Source: Thiotrichaceae bacterium (GTDB lineage: Bacteria > Pseudomonadota > Gammaproteobacteria > Thiotrichales > Thiotrichaceae). From it: DNA of 9,185 bases. Below are positions 1 through 7,387 of this stretch, in pieces (position 1 is the stretch's first letter; every line of letters begins with the position of its first letter). The notes under the pieces were generated by a model. The model searched no databases. It was given only the letters and a program-made list of their open reading frames with translations, and was not told the origin of the DNA. Location: the NCBI GenBank assembly GCA_027024625.1, contig JALVRY010000429.1:1-9185 (forward strand), given 5' to 3'. The translations under genes and the position numbers were made by a program.

Positions 1-7
1 ATGTTAA

Positions 8-2257
8 TTAAATATTAAGATTTGGCATAATAACTGTCTTTATATTATGAGAGCTATTACCAATTCTTAATCTTGGTATTGTGATAGTTCTATTTTTTAA
101 CTCCTTTCCTTTTAGTTTTAGTAAAGACATTGTTACTGGCTTTGTTTTGTTATTAATACCTTCAAAACCAAGCTCTGGAATAGTGATGGTTTTCGTTTGA
201 TCTCCAACACCTTCAAAGCCAAGCTCTGGAATGGTGATAGTTTTCGTCTGATCACCAACACCTTCAAAACCAAGCTCTGGAATGGTGATAGTTTTCGTCT
301 GATCACCGACACCTTCAAAGCCTAACTCTGGAATAATAATGGTCTTTGATGTTGAAATTTTCCCCTGCCAAATAAACATCCGACTATCACTAATCGCGAC
401 TTGTCTGCCTTTTTCATAGGCTTGTACTTGCCAGCAGTATTGTTGTCCTGCTTTGAGTTTTCTTGCCATGATGGGGCTGAGTTTGATATTGCCATTGCCT
501 GTTTTTAGGGTTTTGCCTGTTAGGGGTTTAGCATTGTTTTGTGGGCGACATTGGCTGCCGTTTTTTGCAAAAATTTGTAGGCTGGTTTTTTCGGCTTTGG
601 GTTGGCTTTGCCAGCTAAAATAGGTTTTTGGATTTGCTCCAATAGGTGATGCCGGGGCTTTTAGTATAATTTTTACGGGGTTTGCATTGGGTATTACCTG
701 ATAGCGTAAATCAGGAATAACGCTAGTGGTCGGGCTGGTCATATTAAAGCGAATAAAGTAAGTACCTGCTTGTTGTGTTTTGAGTGGTGGGCTAGTAAGG
801 GTACGGGATCTGCTACCACTGATTACGCTCTCAACACGTCCATTTGGATAAGGGATAAAACGCTGTGTACTACCACGTGCCCATTCCCACACGCCAGATA
901 AACGTCCACTACCTGTGGTAGTAATTTCTACTCGTGCAGTGAGTTTTTTATTTTGTTCGATGGTTTTAAAGCTGGTCGAGCCGTCGTCATAGCTTAGCCT
1001 GAGATTGCTGTTGATTAATTTCCCTGTGCTTCCAGGGGAAACAACTTTTAGTGGGATGTTTACGCTAATGTTTTTTTGGCTATGTTTGCCCGATTTAAAC
1101 GTACGGCTATAGATGAGCCGATTGAATGCTCCATTATTAATAGCATCTTGTATTTCTGCGGCAGTTAGTGTGACATTTTCTACAATGGTTACTAACCCAG
1201 CAGAGCCTGTTCCTCTAATGGATTTGCTTTTTGATTTGGCATTGCCGGAGGTGAGGGATGCACTGGATGAGCTAATACTTGGGTTAGCAAAGCGACTACC
1301 TGTTTCAGTAGTAATTCTCCATGTGATGCTAAAATGAGCATCTTTGCCTTGTATGACCGTCGTTGCAGGGTTGCTTGCGGTAATATTAAGTATTTTAGGA
1401 ACTTTTTTAACGCTAATACTGACACTGGCAGATTTTTGTGTTGTGCCATCATCAAACTCTCGGGTAAAGCTAAGATTACCTAAGCTTAAATTTGCGGCAG
1501 GTATGGTAAACGTTTCTTTTATTGTAATTCTAGTTCCTGTTGTACTGCCTGAGATTGCCCCTCCAAATAATCTATTGCTAGGCGTTAGTTTACCTAATGA
1601 TGAAGTGACCGTTGCTGCACCGCTGGTGGTAATTGTCCATGTCAGTCTAAGTTTTAAATCATCCTCATTATTAGCATCCACATTACTTGGGCTGACTGTA
1701 ATATTAGTAATTGTTCCTGCCCCTCCTCCTCCTCCTGCAATCGTAAAATTTGCAACAGCAGGTGGTACAATATTGCCGCTAGGCCCTCCCCAGTCTCTCG
1801 TATAAACATAATTCCCAGCGGCCAATGTAGCTGGAAGTGTGATATTGGTCTCTGTATATGTGACAGTCAGTGGTCCTGGCCCCATCGGGATAGTTAGACC
1901 ACTTCCAGCAGGTATAGGGGGTTTTACATTTGACGCAAAAGTAGTGCCAAATGCAGGATCTGTAATATCTGCTCCTGATGGTGAAAACACATCAAATGCA
2001 ACTAGATTATCATCACTTTCAGTTAGTGTCCACGTAACAGAAACAACACCGCCAGGTCGGATGTCTCCACTCATTACACCTGAGCCTGTAAATACGGCAT
2101 AGGCATTTGTGCTTGCAAGAAAGAGAACGAAGGATATAAAAGCTAAGAAATAATGCTTTATGACATTTATGTTAGGCAAGATACTACCTCTCCCCTTTGT
2201 TTTGATAGAGCTGACTTTTGTTTTTTGTTTGTTCGTCGTTATCATCCTGCTATCCAT
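8..2257 (-). CDS. Secreted multi-domain Ig/FN3-like protein with C-terminal 17-residue repeats
   Basis: Likely an exported or surface protein of unknown function (749 aa from the ATG). Residues 35-54 form a hydrophobic segment ending in AYA, a good Sec signal-peptide cleavage site. Three related beta-sandwich-like domains follow (about 55-173, 181-283, 287-404). Each has a TWTxT/TWRIT strand and a late aromatic-x-R strand (YVYTRDW, LSFTREF, LIYSRTF). A more divergent fourth lies at 411-524. An FN3-like domain (about 526-632, YCWQVQAY) holds the only two cysteines, C570 and C608, a possible disulfide. A five-glycine linker (175-179) separates domains 1 and 2. The tail (about 637-749) is seven 17-residue units; the first four share PELGFEG. 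The ATG touches the TAA of the barrel gene, implying co-transcription. It gives an unusually long n-region, so TTG at 2177-2179, with a strong Shine-Dalgarno, may be the true start (723 aa). The gene is certain; adhesion or matrix function is a guess. Confidence 0.85.
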   Translation of the reverse strand: MDSRMITTNKQKTKVSSIKTKGRGSILPNINVIKHYFLAFISFVLFLASTNAYAVFTGSGVMSGDIRPGGVVSVTWTLTESDDNLVAFDVFSPSGADITDPAFGTTFASNVKPPIPAGSGLTIPMGPGPLTVTYTETNITLPATLAAGNYVYTRDWGGPSGNIVPPAVANFTIAGGGGGAGTITNITVSPSNVDANNEDDLKLRLTWTITTSGAATVTSSLGKLTPSNRLFGGAISGSTTGTRITIKETFTIPAANLSLGNLSFTREFDDGTTQKSASVSISVKKVPKILNITASNPATTVIQGKDAHFSITWRITTETGSRFANPSISSSSASLTSGNAKSKSKSIRGTGSAGLVTIVENVTLTAAEIQDAINNGAFNRLIYSRTFKSGKHSQKNISVNIPLKVVSPGSTGKLINSNLRLSYDDGSTSFKTIEQNKKLTARVEITTTGSGRLSGVWEWARGSTQRFIPYPNGRVESVISGSRSRTLTSPPLKTQQAGTYFIRFNMTSPTTSVIPDLRYQVIPNANPVKIILKAPASPIGANPKTYFSWQSQPKAEKTSLQIFAKNGSQCRPQNNAKPLTGKTLKTGNGNIKLSPIMARKLKAGQQYCWQVQAYEKGRQVAISDSRMFIWQGKISTSKTIIIPELGFEGVGDQTKTITIPELGFEGVGDQTKTITIPELGFEGVGDQTKTITIPELGFEGINNKTKPVTMSLLKLKGKELKNRTITIPRLRIGNSSHNIKTVIMPNLNI
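158..361 (-). repeat. Four tandem 51-bp coding repeats (17 aa each)
   Basis: Copies start at 158, 209, 260 and 311, an exact 51-bp period. The copies at 209 and 260 differ at only about 2 of 51 bases. The copy at 158 differs from the 209 copy at about 5. The copy at 311 matches well only in its first part. Each encodes one unit of the form KTITIPELGFEG plus a short linker (VGDQT or a variant). Three further units with the same 17-residue period but diverged sequence continue to the stop (8-157). The period is a multiple of three, so gain or loss of a copy keeps the frame. Confidence 0.95.
1722..1736. repeat. (CCT)5 trinucleotide run encoding a glycine linker
   Basis: Five consecutive CCT triplets on the plus strand read as GGA/GGG codons on the minus strand. 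They give the Gly175-179 linker between the first two Ig-like domains. Slippage here would change linker length without breaking the frame. Confidence 0.8.
2187..2196 (-). promoter_or_regulatory. Strong Shine-Dalgarno supporting an internal TTG start
   Basis: On the minus strand AGGGGAGAGG lies 7 nt before a TTG codon (2177-2179), in frame with the Ig-repeat protein at codon 27. Starting there gives a 28-residue signal peptide beginning MPNINVIK and ending AYA, a normal length. The upstream ATG at 2255-2257 has no comparable ribosome-binding site, but it could be reached by coupling from the adjacent stop codon. Confidence 0.55.
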
Positions 2258-4342
2258 TTAAAAATTCACACTCAATCCAGCACTGACTTCATAGTCATCT
2301 TTCTGATCAGTACCAATATTGATTCCACTTTGGTGGCTATATTGTCCCCGTAGCCAGTAACTTAAATGGGTTCTACGTGTCTTCTGTGCATCTGGTGTCC
2401 AGTTAACTCCAAAATCGAGACTACTTGTTCGGCTTTGTAAACTTCCTTCGGTACGTTGCTCACTGATGTTGATCCCCGCATTGGCGTTGAGCTTGCTAGG
2501 AATTATTTCGGCATTCATATTAAAGCTGAGCGATTGCTGACTAGTGTCATCACTATTTTGATTATTTTGTCGACTAATTTGCCAGTAGCTATTGAAGTCA
2601 AGCCGTTCATACGGGCGAACATTAAAGCCAATACTGAGTAGCTGATTGGTGTTGCGTTCGTCTTTTGTACGGTCGTCGTTAAAGCCTTGTGTCAGACTGG
2701 TACTCCAGTCCCATTTATCATAATAAAAGTTTGCAAAGATGGTGCTATTAAAAGTGACCTGATCAACTTCTGTGGTAAAACTGGCAGGTTGTTTAATCGT
2801 CTTTTGTGCAGACTGTGTAATGTTTGCCCCAAAACTGGGTTTACCCCAAAAACCTGGCTTTTTATCGCCTTCATAGAGCGGGGTATAATTAATATTTAAG
2901 TCAGCAAGTGTTGTGCCAAGTGTGGGAATATTCTCAATATCATTCACATTATTTTTCTGGTATTCCACACCGCCTTGTAGCGTTAATTGTCCATTATTAA
3001 ATAGTGTATGTAGACGTGTGCTATCTAAATCATAGGTCAAACTATTATTTGCTAAGCTACGGAAATAGGTACCGATACGTTTTTTCTCAAGCCCTATCTC
3101 TAATGTCTTAGTATGTTTATTTTGATAATCTGGTGTGAGTATTTGGTAAGTCGCATCAAATATGTAGGCTCTATCATTATGAGATGCTTCACCTGCTGTT
3201 GTATTATCACCATCATCATAAAGGGATTGAGCTACTTCAGTCTTAATACTTAACTTATCGTCAAAAAGTTTACTATTGACGGCAATATCCCAAGCATTCC
3301 CACTAATTATTGGGCTTTGTGTTGTTGTGTTATTGTCTGTTGTCGTTGCAGGATTTTGCTGTTTGCCTGTTAACCATGTAAATATTATATCTGTCGCTTT
3401 TGCTACATTTTTAAAGGGTGTCAGCTTTAATATGCCACCAGTAATACGATTATTACTATCACTGATACCTAACCCACCTTCAAAACCAGATAAGGTCTGA
3501 GCATTGTAGCTAAAACCTGTTAGATCAATATTTTTCTTTGGAAGCTTCCAATTAACAGAAATACCACGTCGGTAGAAGTTGTAGAGTAGTAAATTGCTAC
3601 TATCCAATTGGTGATTACCAATTTGACTAGATAGATTGCCTTTTTTAAGCTTAATGAGAAAGTCGCCAATATTTAGTCGATAGCGATTTGATGAACCTGT
3701 TGTACCATCAGTAATGCTTTTAGGTTCAAGCAATACATTAGTATTCGCTTCAACAGACCAATCTCCCCTACCCCACTGCCCTTGTAGTTGTGCATTACTC
3801 GTAAGTTGCCAATCATTTCCTGAAGAGGAGCGATTAGCAGATTGAGCAATAATACGACTTGCCTCGAAACTGCCATGAATGCTGATATTGCTATTTTTTG
3901 CTTCACGTGTGGTCGTGTAATTACCTGAATTACTCTCACCATCCGTTGTTATTGCTTGCCCAGTATTGTTGTCTGTATCAGCAAGCGTTGTAGGTGCTCC
4001 CCCTGTTTCTACTTGATACGTTAATGTTGAAATTGTTTCAAGGTTGTCTCCACTGAGTCGATACACTACGACTTGGTGACTACCAATATTAAGTAATTCC
4101 GCTGGGGTAATCAGAGCAATACCATTTTGGATATTTACCAAATCAGTAACATCAATATTATCCAACTCAAATAGTAGGTCTGTTGTATTACTAGGCAAAG
4201 GAATATGTAGCGTATCCCCTGGATGTACGATACGCGATTCTGGGGCTATTACCCCGACTTTATTAACCCCTTGACTTGGTGTTGAGACTATTAAACCGAC
4301 AGAAAGGAGTAGCAAAGCATATTTATTAATCTTATTAGGCAT
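2258..4342 (-). CDS. Outer-membrane beta-barrel protein with N-terminal Ig-like domain
   Basis: Predicted outer-membrane protein of 694 aa. Residues 1-25 form a signal peptide (charged MPNKINK, then a hydrophobic core). A small Ig-like periplasmic or external domain spans about 28-112 and carries the recurring pattern FELDNIDVTDLV, then LNIGSHQVVVYR. A Thr/Asn/Gly-rich linker runs to about 150. From about 152 to the end the chain alternates polar and hydrophobic residues in strand-sized segments rich in Asn, Gln, Tyr and Trp, with polar turns. It has no cysteines and ends in Phe (SAGLSVNF), the classic C-terminal barrel signal. I do not recognise a named family. Size suggests roughly 20 or more strands, so it could be a pore, secretion channel or surface anchor. 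Its TAA abuts the ATG of the downstream Ig-repeat protein, so the two probably share a transcript and may work together. The Shine-Dalgarno is weak (AAAAAG). Confidence 0.85.
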   Translation of the reverse strand: MPNKINKYALLLLSVGLIVSTPSQGVNKVGVIAPESRIVHPGDTLHIPLPSNTTDLLFELDNIDVTDLVNIQNGIALITPAELLNIGSHQVVVYRLSGDNLETISTLTYQVETGGAPTTLADTDNNTGQAITTDGESNSGNYTTTREAKNSNISIHGSFEASRIIAQSANRSSSGNDWQLTSNAQLQGQWGRGDWSVEANTNVLLEPKSITDGTTGSSNRYRLNIGDFLIKLKKGNLSSQIGNHQLDSSNLLLYNFYRRGISVNWKLPKKNIDLTGFSYNAQTLSGFEGGLGISDSNNRITGGILKLTPFKNVAKATDIIFTWLTGKQQNPATTTDNNTTTQSPIISGNAWDIAVNSKLFDDKLSIKTEVAQSLYDDGDNTTAGEASHNDRAYIFDATYQILTPDYQNKHTKTLEIGLEKKRIGTYFRSLANNSLTYDLDSTRLHTLFNNGQLTLQGGVEYQKNNVNDIENIPTLGTTLADLNINYTPLYEGDKKPGFWGKPSFGANITQSAQKTIKQPASFTTEVDQVTFNSTIFANFYYDKWDWSTSLTQGFNDDRTKDERNTNQLLSIGFNVRPYERLDFNSYWQISRQNNQNSDDTSQQSLSFNMNAEIIPSKLNANAGINISEQRTEGSLQSRTSSLDFGVNWTPDAQKTRRTHLSYWLRGQYSHQSGINIGTDQKDDYEVSAGLSVNF

Positions 4343-4371
4343 TTTTACTTTTTCGATGCAATAACAAGACG

Positions 4372-4377
4372 ATTTTA
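4372..4377 (-). promoter_or_regulatory. Candidate -10 box for the barrel/Ig-repeat operon
   Basis: TAAAAT on the minus strand lies about 30 nt before the barrel ATG and matches TATAAT at five of six positions. No recognisable -35 hexamer sits 16-18 bp upstream, which would fit an activator-dependent promoter. Assuming a start near 4365, the two upstream inverted repeats centre near -42 and -66, typical activator positions. The promoter is inferred by eye only. Confidence 0.35.
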
Positions 4378-4398
4378 GTGTATTTATTAAATTGGATA

Positions 4399-4416
4399 CC
4401 CCCTCATTTAAGGGGG
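4399..4416. promoter_or_regulatory. Inverted repeat CCCCCT-N6-AGGGGG, possible operator
   Basis: A perfect 6-bp inverted repeat with a 6-nt centre, striking for its G/C runs in AT-rich surroundings. Counting flanks, the half-sites read TACCCCCT and TATCCCCCT, loosely like NarL heptamers (TACYYMT). Neither strand has a T-run after it, so a terminator is unlikely. Its position before the barrel gene fits a regulator-binding site, but the binding protein is unknown. Confidence 0.45.
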
Positions 4417-4423
4417 ATAAAAG

Positions 4424-4439
4424 GTAAACATTTGTTTAC
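4424..4439. promoter_or_regulatory. 7-2-7 inverted repeat GTAAACA-TT-TGTTTAC, possible operator
   Basis: A perfect 7-bp inverted repeat with a 2-bp centre. The 7-2-7 geometry is the one bound by NarL-type dimers, although these half-sites do not match the NarL consensus. A NarL/LuxR-type regulator is encoded immediately upstream, making it the natural candidate to bind here. That link is inference. Confidence 0.45.
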
Positions 4440-4573
4440 TAAAGGAAAATTATGTTAAATATTATTTCTTATATTTTTTCTATGATGCTTTAACTGTTTC
4501 AAATAGCGGATATGGTGGTACATCACAGCTATGGAAAACTTATAAAGCTGTTAGGTAATAGTAGTCACTTCCC

Positions 4574-5212
4574 TTAACGCTCAAAATTAACCAACCCCAT
4601 TCTAGCTGCCTCCATTGATGCTTCAACGGATGAGTGAACTTCGAGTTTTGCGTAGACTTGTTTGATAAAATCAGCGACAGTGTAGTGTGAAATACCTAAA
4701 AGTTCAGCAATGCTCTTTCGGTTATAGCCTTTTGCCAACAGAGTAAGCACTTCTTTTTCTCTATTTGTTAATATATTTTTTTGGGGTTCTTCTTCAAGGT
4801 AAAAATAATCCAGTATCAGGTGTGCAATATTGGGAGATAAAGGTGGTTGCCCTGATAATATCCCTTTTAAGGCTGAAACTAAGGATGTTTCAGTCTGATC
4901 TTTGAGTAAATAACCCTTTGCTCCTGCTCGAAGTGCGTTGAATACATAATCACTACCATCGTGAATGGTTGCCATTACGATATAGGTATTTGTGCAGCAC
5001 GCATGAATATCTGTAACAAATTCAATGCCATTGCCGTCAGGTAAACTAATATCGACAATCGCTAGATCGTAACACTGCTTTTTTATGTATTTACTGGCTT
5101 GTCGCACCGTAACTGCTTGATCTATTTCTGCTTCTGGCAAAGCTTGTTTCACTACATCACAAAGCATTTCTCTTGCTTCACGATGATCCTCAAGTATTAA
5201 TGTTTTTTTCAT
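4574..5212 (-). CDS. NarL/LuxR-family response regulator
   Basis: DNA-binding response regulator of 212 aa, the usual family length. The receiver domain (1-120) has the acidic pair E8/D9, the phospho-acceptor D54 (in AIVDISLPDG), the switch Thr at about 82 and the conserved Lys104 in GYLLKD, so phosphorylation should work. The LuxR-type helix-turn-helix covers about 147-207 (LTNREKEVLTLLAKG, then IAELLGISHYTVADFIKQVY). Two positions differ from the common consensus: F182 replaces the usual His or Tyr after TVxx, and S195 replaces Arg in the SRxEA motif. Its ATG overlaps the kinase stop as ATGA, so the two are translationally coupled and form a cognate pair. Target genes are not shown, but the palindromes just downstream, before the barrel gene, are the obvious candidates. 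Confidence 0.95.
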   Translation of the reverse strand: MKKTLILEDHREAREMLCDVVKQALPEAEIDQAVTVRQASKYIKKQCYDLAIVDISLPDGNGIEFVTDIHACCTNTYIVMATIHDGSDYVFNALRAGAKGYLLKDQTETSLVSALKGILSGQPPLSPNIAHLILDYFYLEEEPQKNILTNREKEVLTLLAKGYNRKSIAELLGISHYTVADFIKQVYAKLEVHSSVEASMEAARMGLVNFER

Positions 5213-7380
5213 AATTTGGTATTAATAGGTAGTGTAACTGTTAGGCTAAGTTGTTTAGAATCTTTAACCTTCCACTTTACTGTACCTCCTAATTCTTGTG
5301 TTCTTATTCTAATATTATTAATTCCCTTTCCTTCAACCCAGCTATCTTTTGGTGCAATACTTCCATTATTTGTCACACAGACTATTAGCTTATTCTGTGA
5401 TACTTTTAGCACGATTTTAACCCAGTCGGCACGTGAATGTTTGATTATATTACTGATAGCTTCTCGTAATATACGACCAATATTTATTTTTTGTCTTGCA
5501 GTTAAAAGAATTGCATTTTGATCTCTATGGTCTTCCCAGCTAAGTTTAATATTTGCATCTTGTATCCTCTGTTGTGCCTCTTGCTGCCATTCAAAAATAG
5601 CTGCATGCAAACTAGAATGCACAGAATCATCCAAAGTATAAATACTCTCTCTTAGTAATTTTAACGTATCTCGTGCGTATTGTGCTTGCTCTTCATCTTT
5701 TGCACGGTAAATCATGGACAAGATATTTGCTCCAACATCATCATGCAGATCTCGCATTATACGACTGCGCTCTTGATTAGCTGCTTGAAGTGTCGCTATT
5801 TTAACATCTACCATTTGAGTGATAATTTTATTAATACTTGTGGCTAAAATAGGATCATCCTTATGAAATAACCTTGTACCTTTATTTCGACCTGAAAGTT
5901 TTATACCACCATGCTCTACTGAAATACTGGGTATTAACAAAGATAAGCCACTGTTTTCAATACTTGCCTTATCAATCTTATGTGGATAAATTTCAGTAGA
6001 AATCGCTTGAAATATTTCTTGTAAGCAATGTTTCCAACACTCTATAGATTGTCCCGATGTATCAGATTTGAAAACAGATTCAGCCAATATTGGCAGGTAA
6101 TCTTCTAACTTTGTATCAGGTGATTTTGCAATCTTTTCCCAAAGCCACTGACGTGCAGGAAAATAAACCCATGCAATAATCATAATGGATAATGCTATCG
6201 CCTCTGTCGAGGTGATGTTAAGCATTGCCAATAGGATAATATCAACAATAACCAGCAACACCCCCGCGATTACCCATATCCAAGTTTTAAACCACCAACG
6301 CTCTATATCAAAGAGGCGATAGCGAGCAATACCCAACCCTAAACCTATAAAACCAACGACAATAGATATCTGTACCATCCACAAAGGAATGAGCGGCCGC
6401 ATCCCTGCTGCAAGAGGTAGTAAATACAAGAAAATATCCAAAATTGGCATTATAAAAATAGACATCAATAGCCAACGGACTTGAGCCGTTTGTAAAGGGT
6501 CTTTTCTTGCAGAATACACCTGAATAATTGCAAATATGATAAAGAGACAAGCCGCAAACAGTGAATTAAAAAAGAATGTATGTATCGGTAACTCTATCCA
6601 TTGAAAATGATCATTTAACCAAAACACAAGAGGCTCGACAGTCAGCAAGAAAAATAATAGTTTTCCGCCTATTAGACGTTGTGGATAGACAGCAATTAAA
6701 CTCAACATCGCAAAAGGAAAGAAGTTTCCAAATAGATGTTGAATATTCAAATAGAAAGTAAAAATAGACGGATCTATAAATAAAATACGATAAGTAAACG
6801 CCGACGTGAACATCGATAAAAACATAAACAAAAGAGCAGCAGCTACTAATAATCTTGCTGATAAATCTCCTCTACGCACCGATAAAATCCCCACAGCAAT
6901 CAAGCTTGAAATCAATACGGCCAATGCAGTAGCCCAATATGCTAAGGGTAGTGAATGTAAAGGACGACTTTTTGGCTGAATCGTAACAGCCTTATCAGGA
7001 GTTATGATTGTTACAGATCGGCTGGAAAAAATTTCAGCCATTTTTTTATTATGATCAAGGAAGCGATTAAATTTTGCATAAGTATTAGCAATCGCATTAG
7101 GGTCAAACGGAGTATTACTGGTGTTGAGTTTAATTGGTGAAAAACCGTCTGCTGTAACGGCTTTTACTTGAGTATTTTCAGATAAATCAATCGTTTTATC
7201 ATAAACATGATCAACAAAAACAAGTCCATTTGCTAATTTTGTTGTGAATCCCGCAAAGGGCTGGTCAATTAAAACGGATGTGGTACTAGCGAGAACGATA
7301 AACCACGAAATAAATACCAATAAATTATACTTATTTGATAGCGTTGCGAAAATAGCACGTAACTTGGAGATATGAGTCAT
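5209..7380 (-). CDS. Multi-TM sensor histidine kinase, HisKA_3 (NarX/ComP-like) type
   Basis: Inner-membrane sensor kinase of 723 aa that should phosphorylate the adjacent regulator. TM1 is at about 18-38. An outer domain at about 40-140 has a degenerate PDZ-like pattern (GLVFVDHVYD, then NTQVKAVTADG). A block of eight or nine TM helices spans about 145-407. A cytosolic GAF-like remnant follows (about 478-530, GIKLSGRNKG, then HKDDPILA). The HisKA_3 dimerisation domain holds the phospho-acceptor H546 in RDLHDDVGANIL. The HATPase domain has an N-box around E640/N644, NNG at 671-673 (Asn instead of the usual first Asp) and the G-box GKGINNIRIR at 684. The layout matches ComP-type and related 7TM kinases; the ligand is unknown. 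I see no Shine-Dalgarno before the ATG, and a possible -10 lies only 7 nt upstream. It ends in ATGA overlapping the regulator start. Confidence 0.93.
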   Translation of the reverse strand: MTHISKLRAIFATLSNKYNLLVFISWFIVLASTTSVLIDQPFAGFTTKLANGLVFVDHVYDKTIDLSENTQVKAVTADGFSPIKLNTSNTPFDPNAIANTYAKFNRFLDHNKKMAEIFSSRSVTIITPDKAVTIQPKSRPLHSLPLAYWATALAVLISSLIAVGILSVRRGDLSARLLVAAALLFMFLSMFTSAFTYRILFIDPSIFTFYLNIQHLFGNFFPFAMLSLIAVYPQRLIGGKLLFFLLTVEPLVFWLNDHFQWIELPIHTFFFNSLFAACLFIIFAIIQVYSARKDPLQTAQVRWLLMSIFIMPILDIFLYLLPLAAGMRPLIPLWMVQISIVVGFIGLGLGIARYRLFDIERWWFKTWIWVIAGVLLVIVDIILLAMLNITSTEAIALSIMIIAWVYFPARQWLWEKIAKSPDTKLEDYLPILAESVFKSDTSGQSIECWKHCLQEIFQAISTEIYPHKIDKASIENSGLSLLIPSISVEHGGIKLSGRNKGTRLFHKDDPILATSINKIITQMVDVKIATLQAANQERSRIMRDLHDDVGANILSMIYRAKDEEQAQYARDTLKLLRESIYTLDDSVHSSLHAAIFEWQQEAQQRIQDANIKLSWEDHRDQNAILLTARQKINIGRILREAISNIIKHSRADWVKIVLKVSQNKLIVCVTNNGSIAPKDSWVEGKGINNIRIRTQELGGTVKWKVKDSKQLSLTVTLPINTKL

Positions 7381-7387
7381 ATTAGTG

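Larger units (their letters stand above)
4343..4573. other. Intergenic spacer with inverted repeats, upstream of the surface operon
   Basis: This 231-bp spacer separates the response regulator's stop from the barrel gene's start, both on the minus strand. It is the only sizeable non-coding stretch between the two-component genes and the surface genes. It holds two clear inverted repeats (4399-4416 and 4424-4439), a possible -10 box for the barrel gene and two very short plus-strand ORFs. I see no convincing rho-independent terminator, so read-through from the regulator gene is possible. Confidence 0.6.

Noticed and set aside
133..318. A 61-aa minus-strand ORF with repeated RRKLSPFQS units
   Set aside because: It is an out-of-frame reading of the 51-bp repeats inside the secreted protein gene. 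Its repetition comes from that tract.
158..361. Regular DNA repeats that could look like a CRISPR array
   Set aside because: The copies are contiguous, with no unique spacers, are multiples of three long, and encode an intact protein frame.
1344..1805. 153-aa plus-strand ORF with hydrophobic stretches
   Set aside because: It lies wholly antisense to the Ig-repeat gene, whose strand has a signal peptide and repeated domains. The hydrophobicity reflects complementing Thr/Ser/Asn-rich codons.
4399..4416. G/C-rich hairpin as a rho-independent terminator for the two-component operon
   Set aside because: Neither strand carries a T-run after the stem, and it lies about 160 bp past the regulator stop. 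An operator is more plausible.
4525..4551. ACAGCT/AGCTGT inverted repeat after the response regulator gene as a terminator
   Set aside because: The stem is only 6 bp with a 15-nt loop and no following U-run, so it is within what AT-rich DNA gives by chance.
4512..4577. 21-codon plus-strand ORF converging on the response regulator stop
   Set aside because: It has no properly spaced Shine-Dalgarno and no promoter I can support, and it overlaps the regulator's 3' end. Chance is the simpler explanation.
5216..5521. 101-aa plus-strand ORF opposite the kinase ATPase domain
   Set aside because: It is antisense to conserved kinase motifs (N-box, G-box) and has no recognisable domain of its own.
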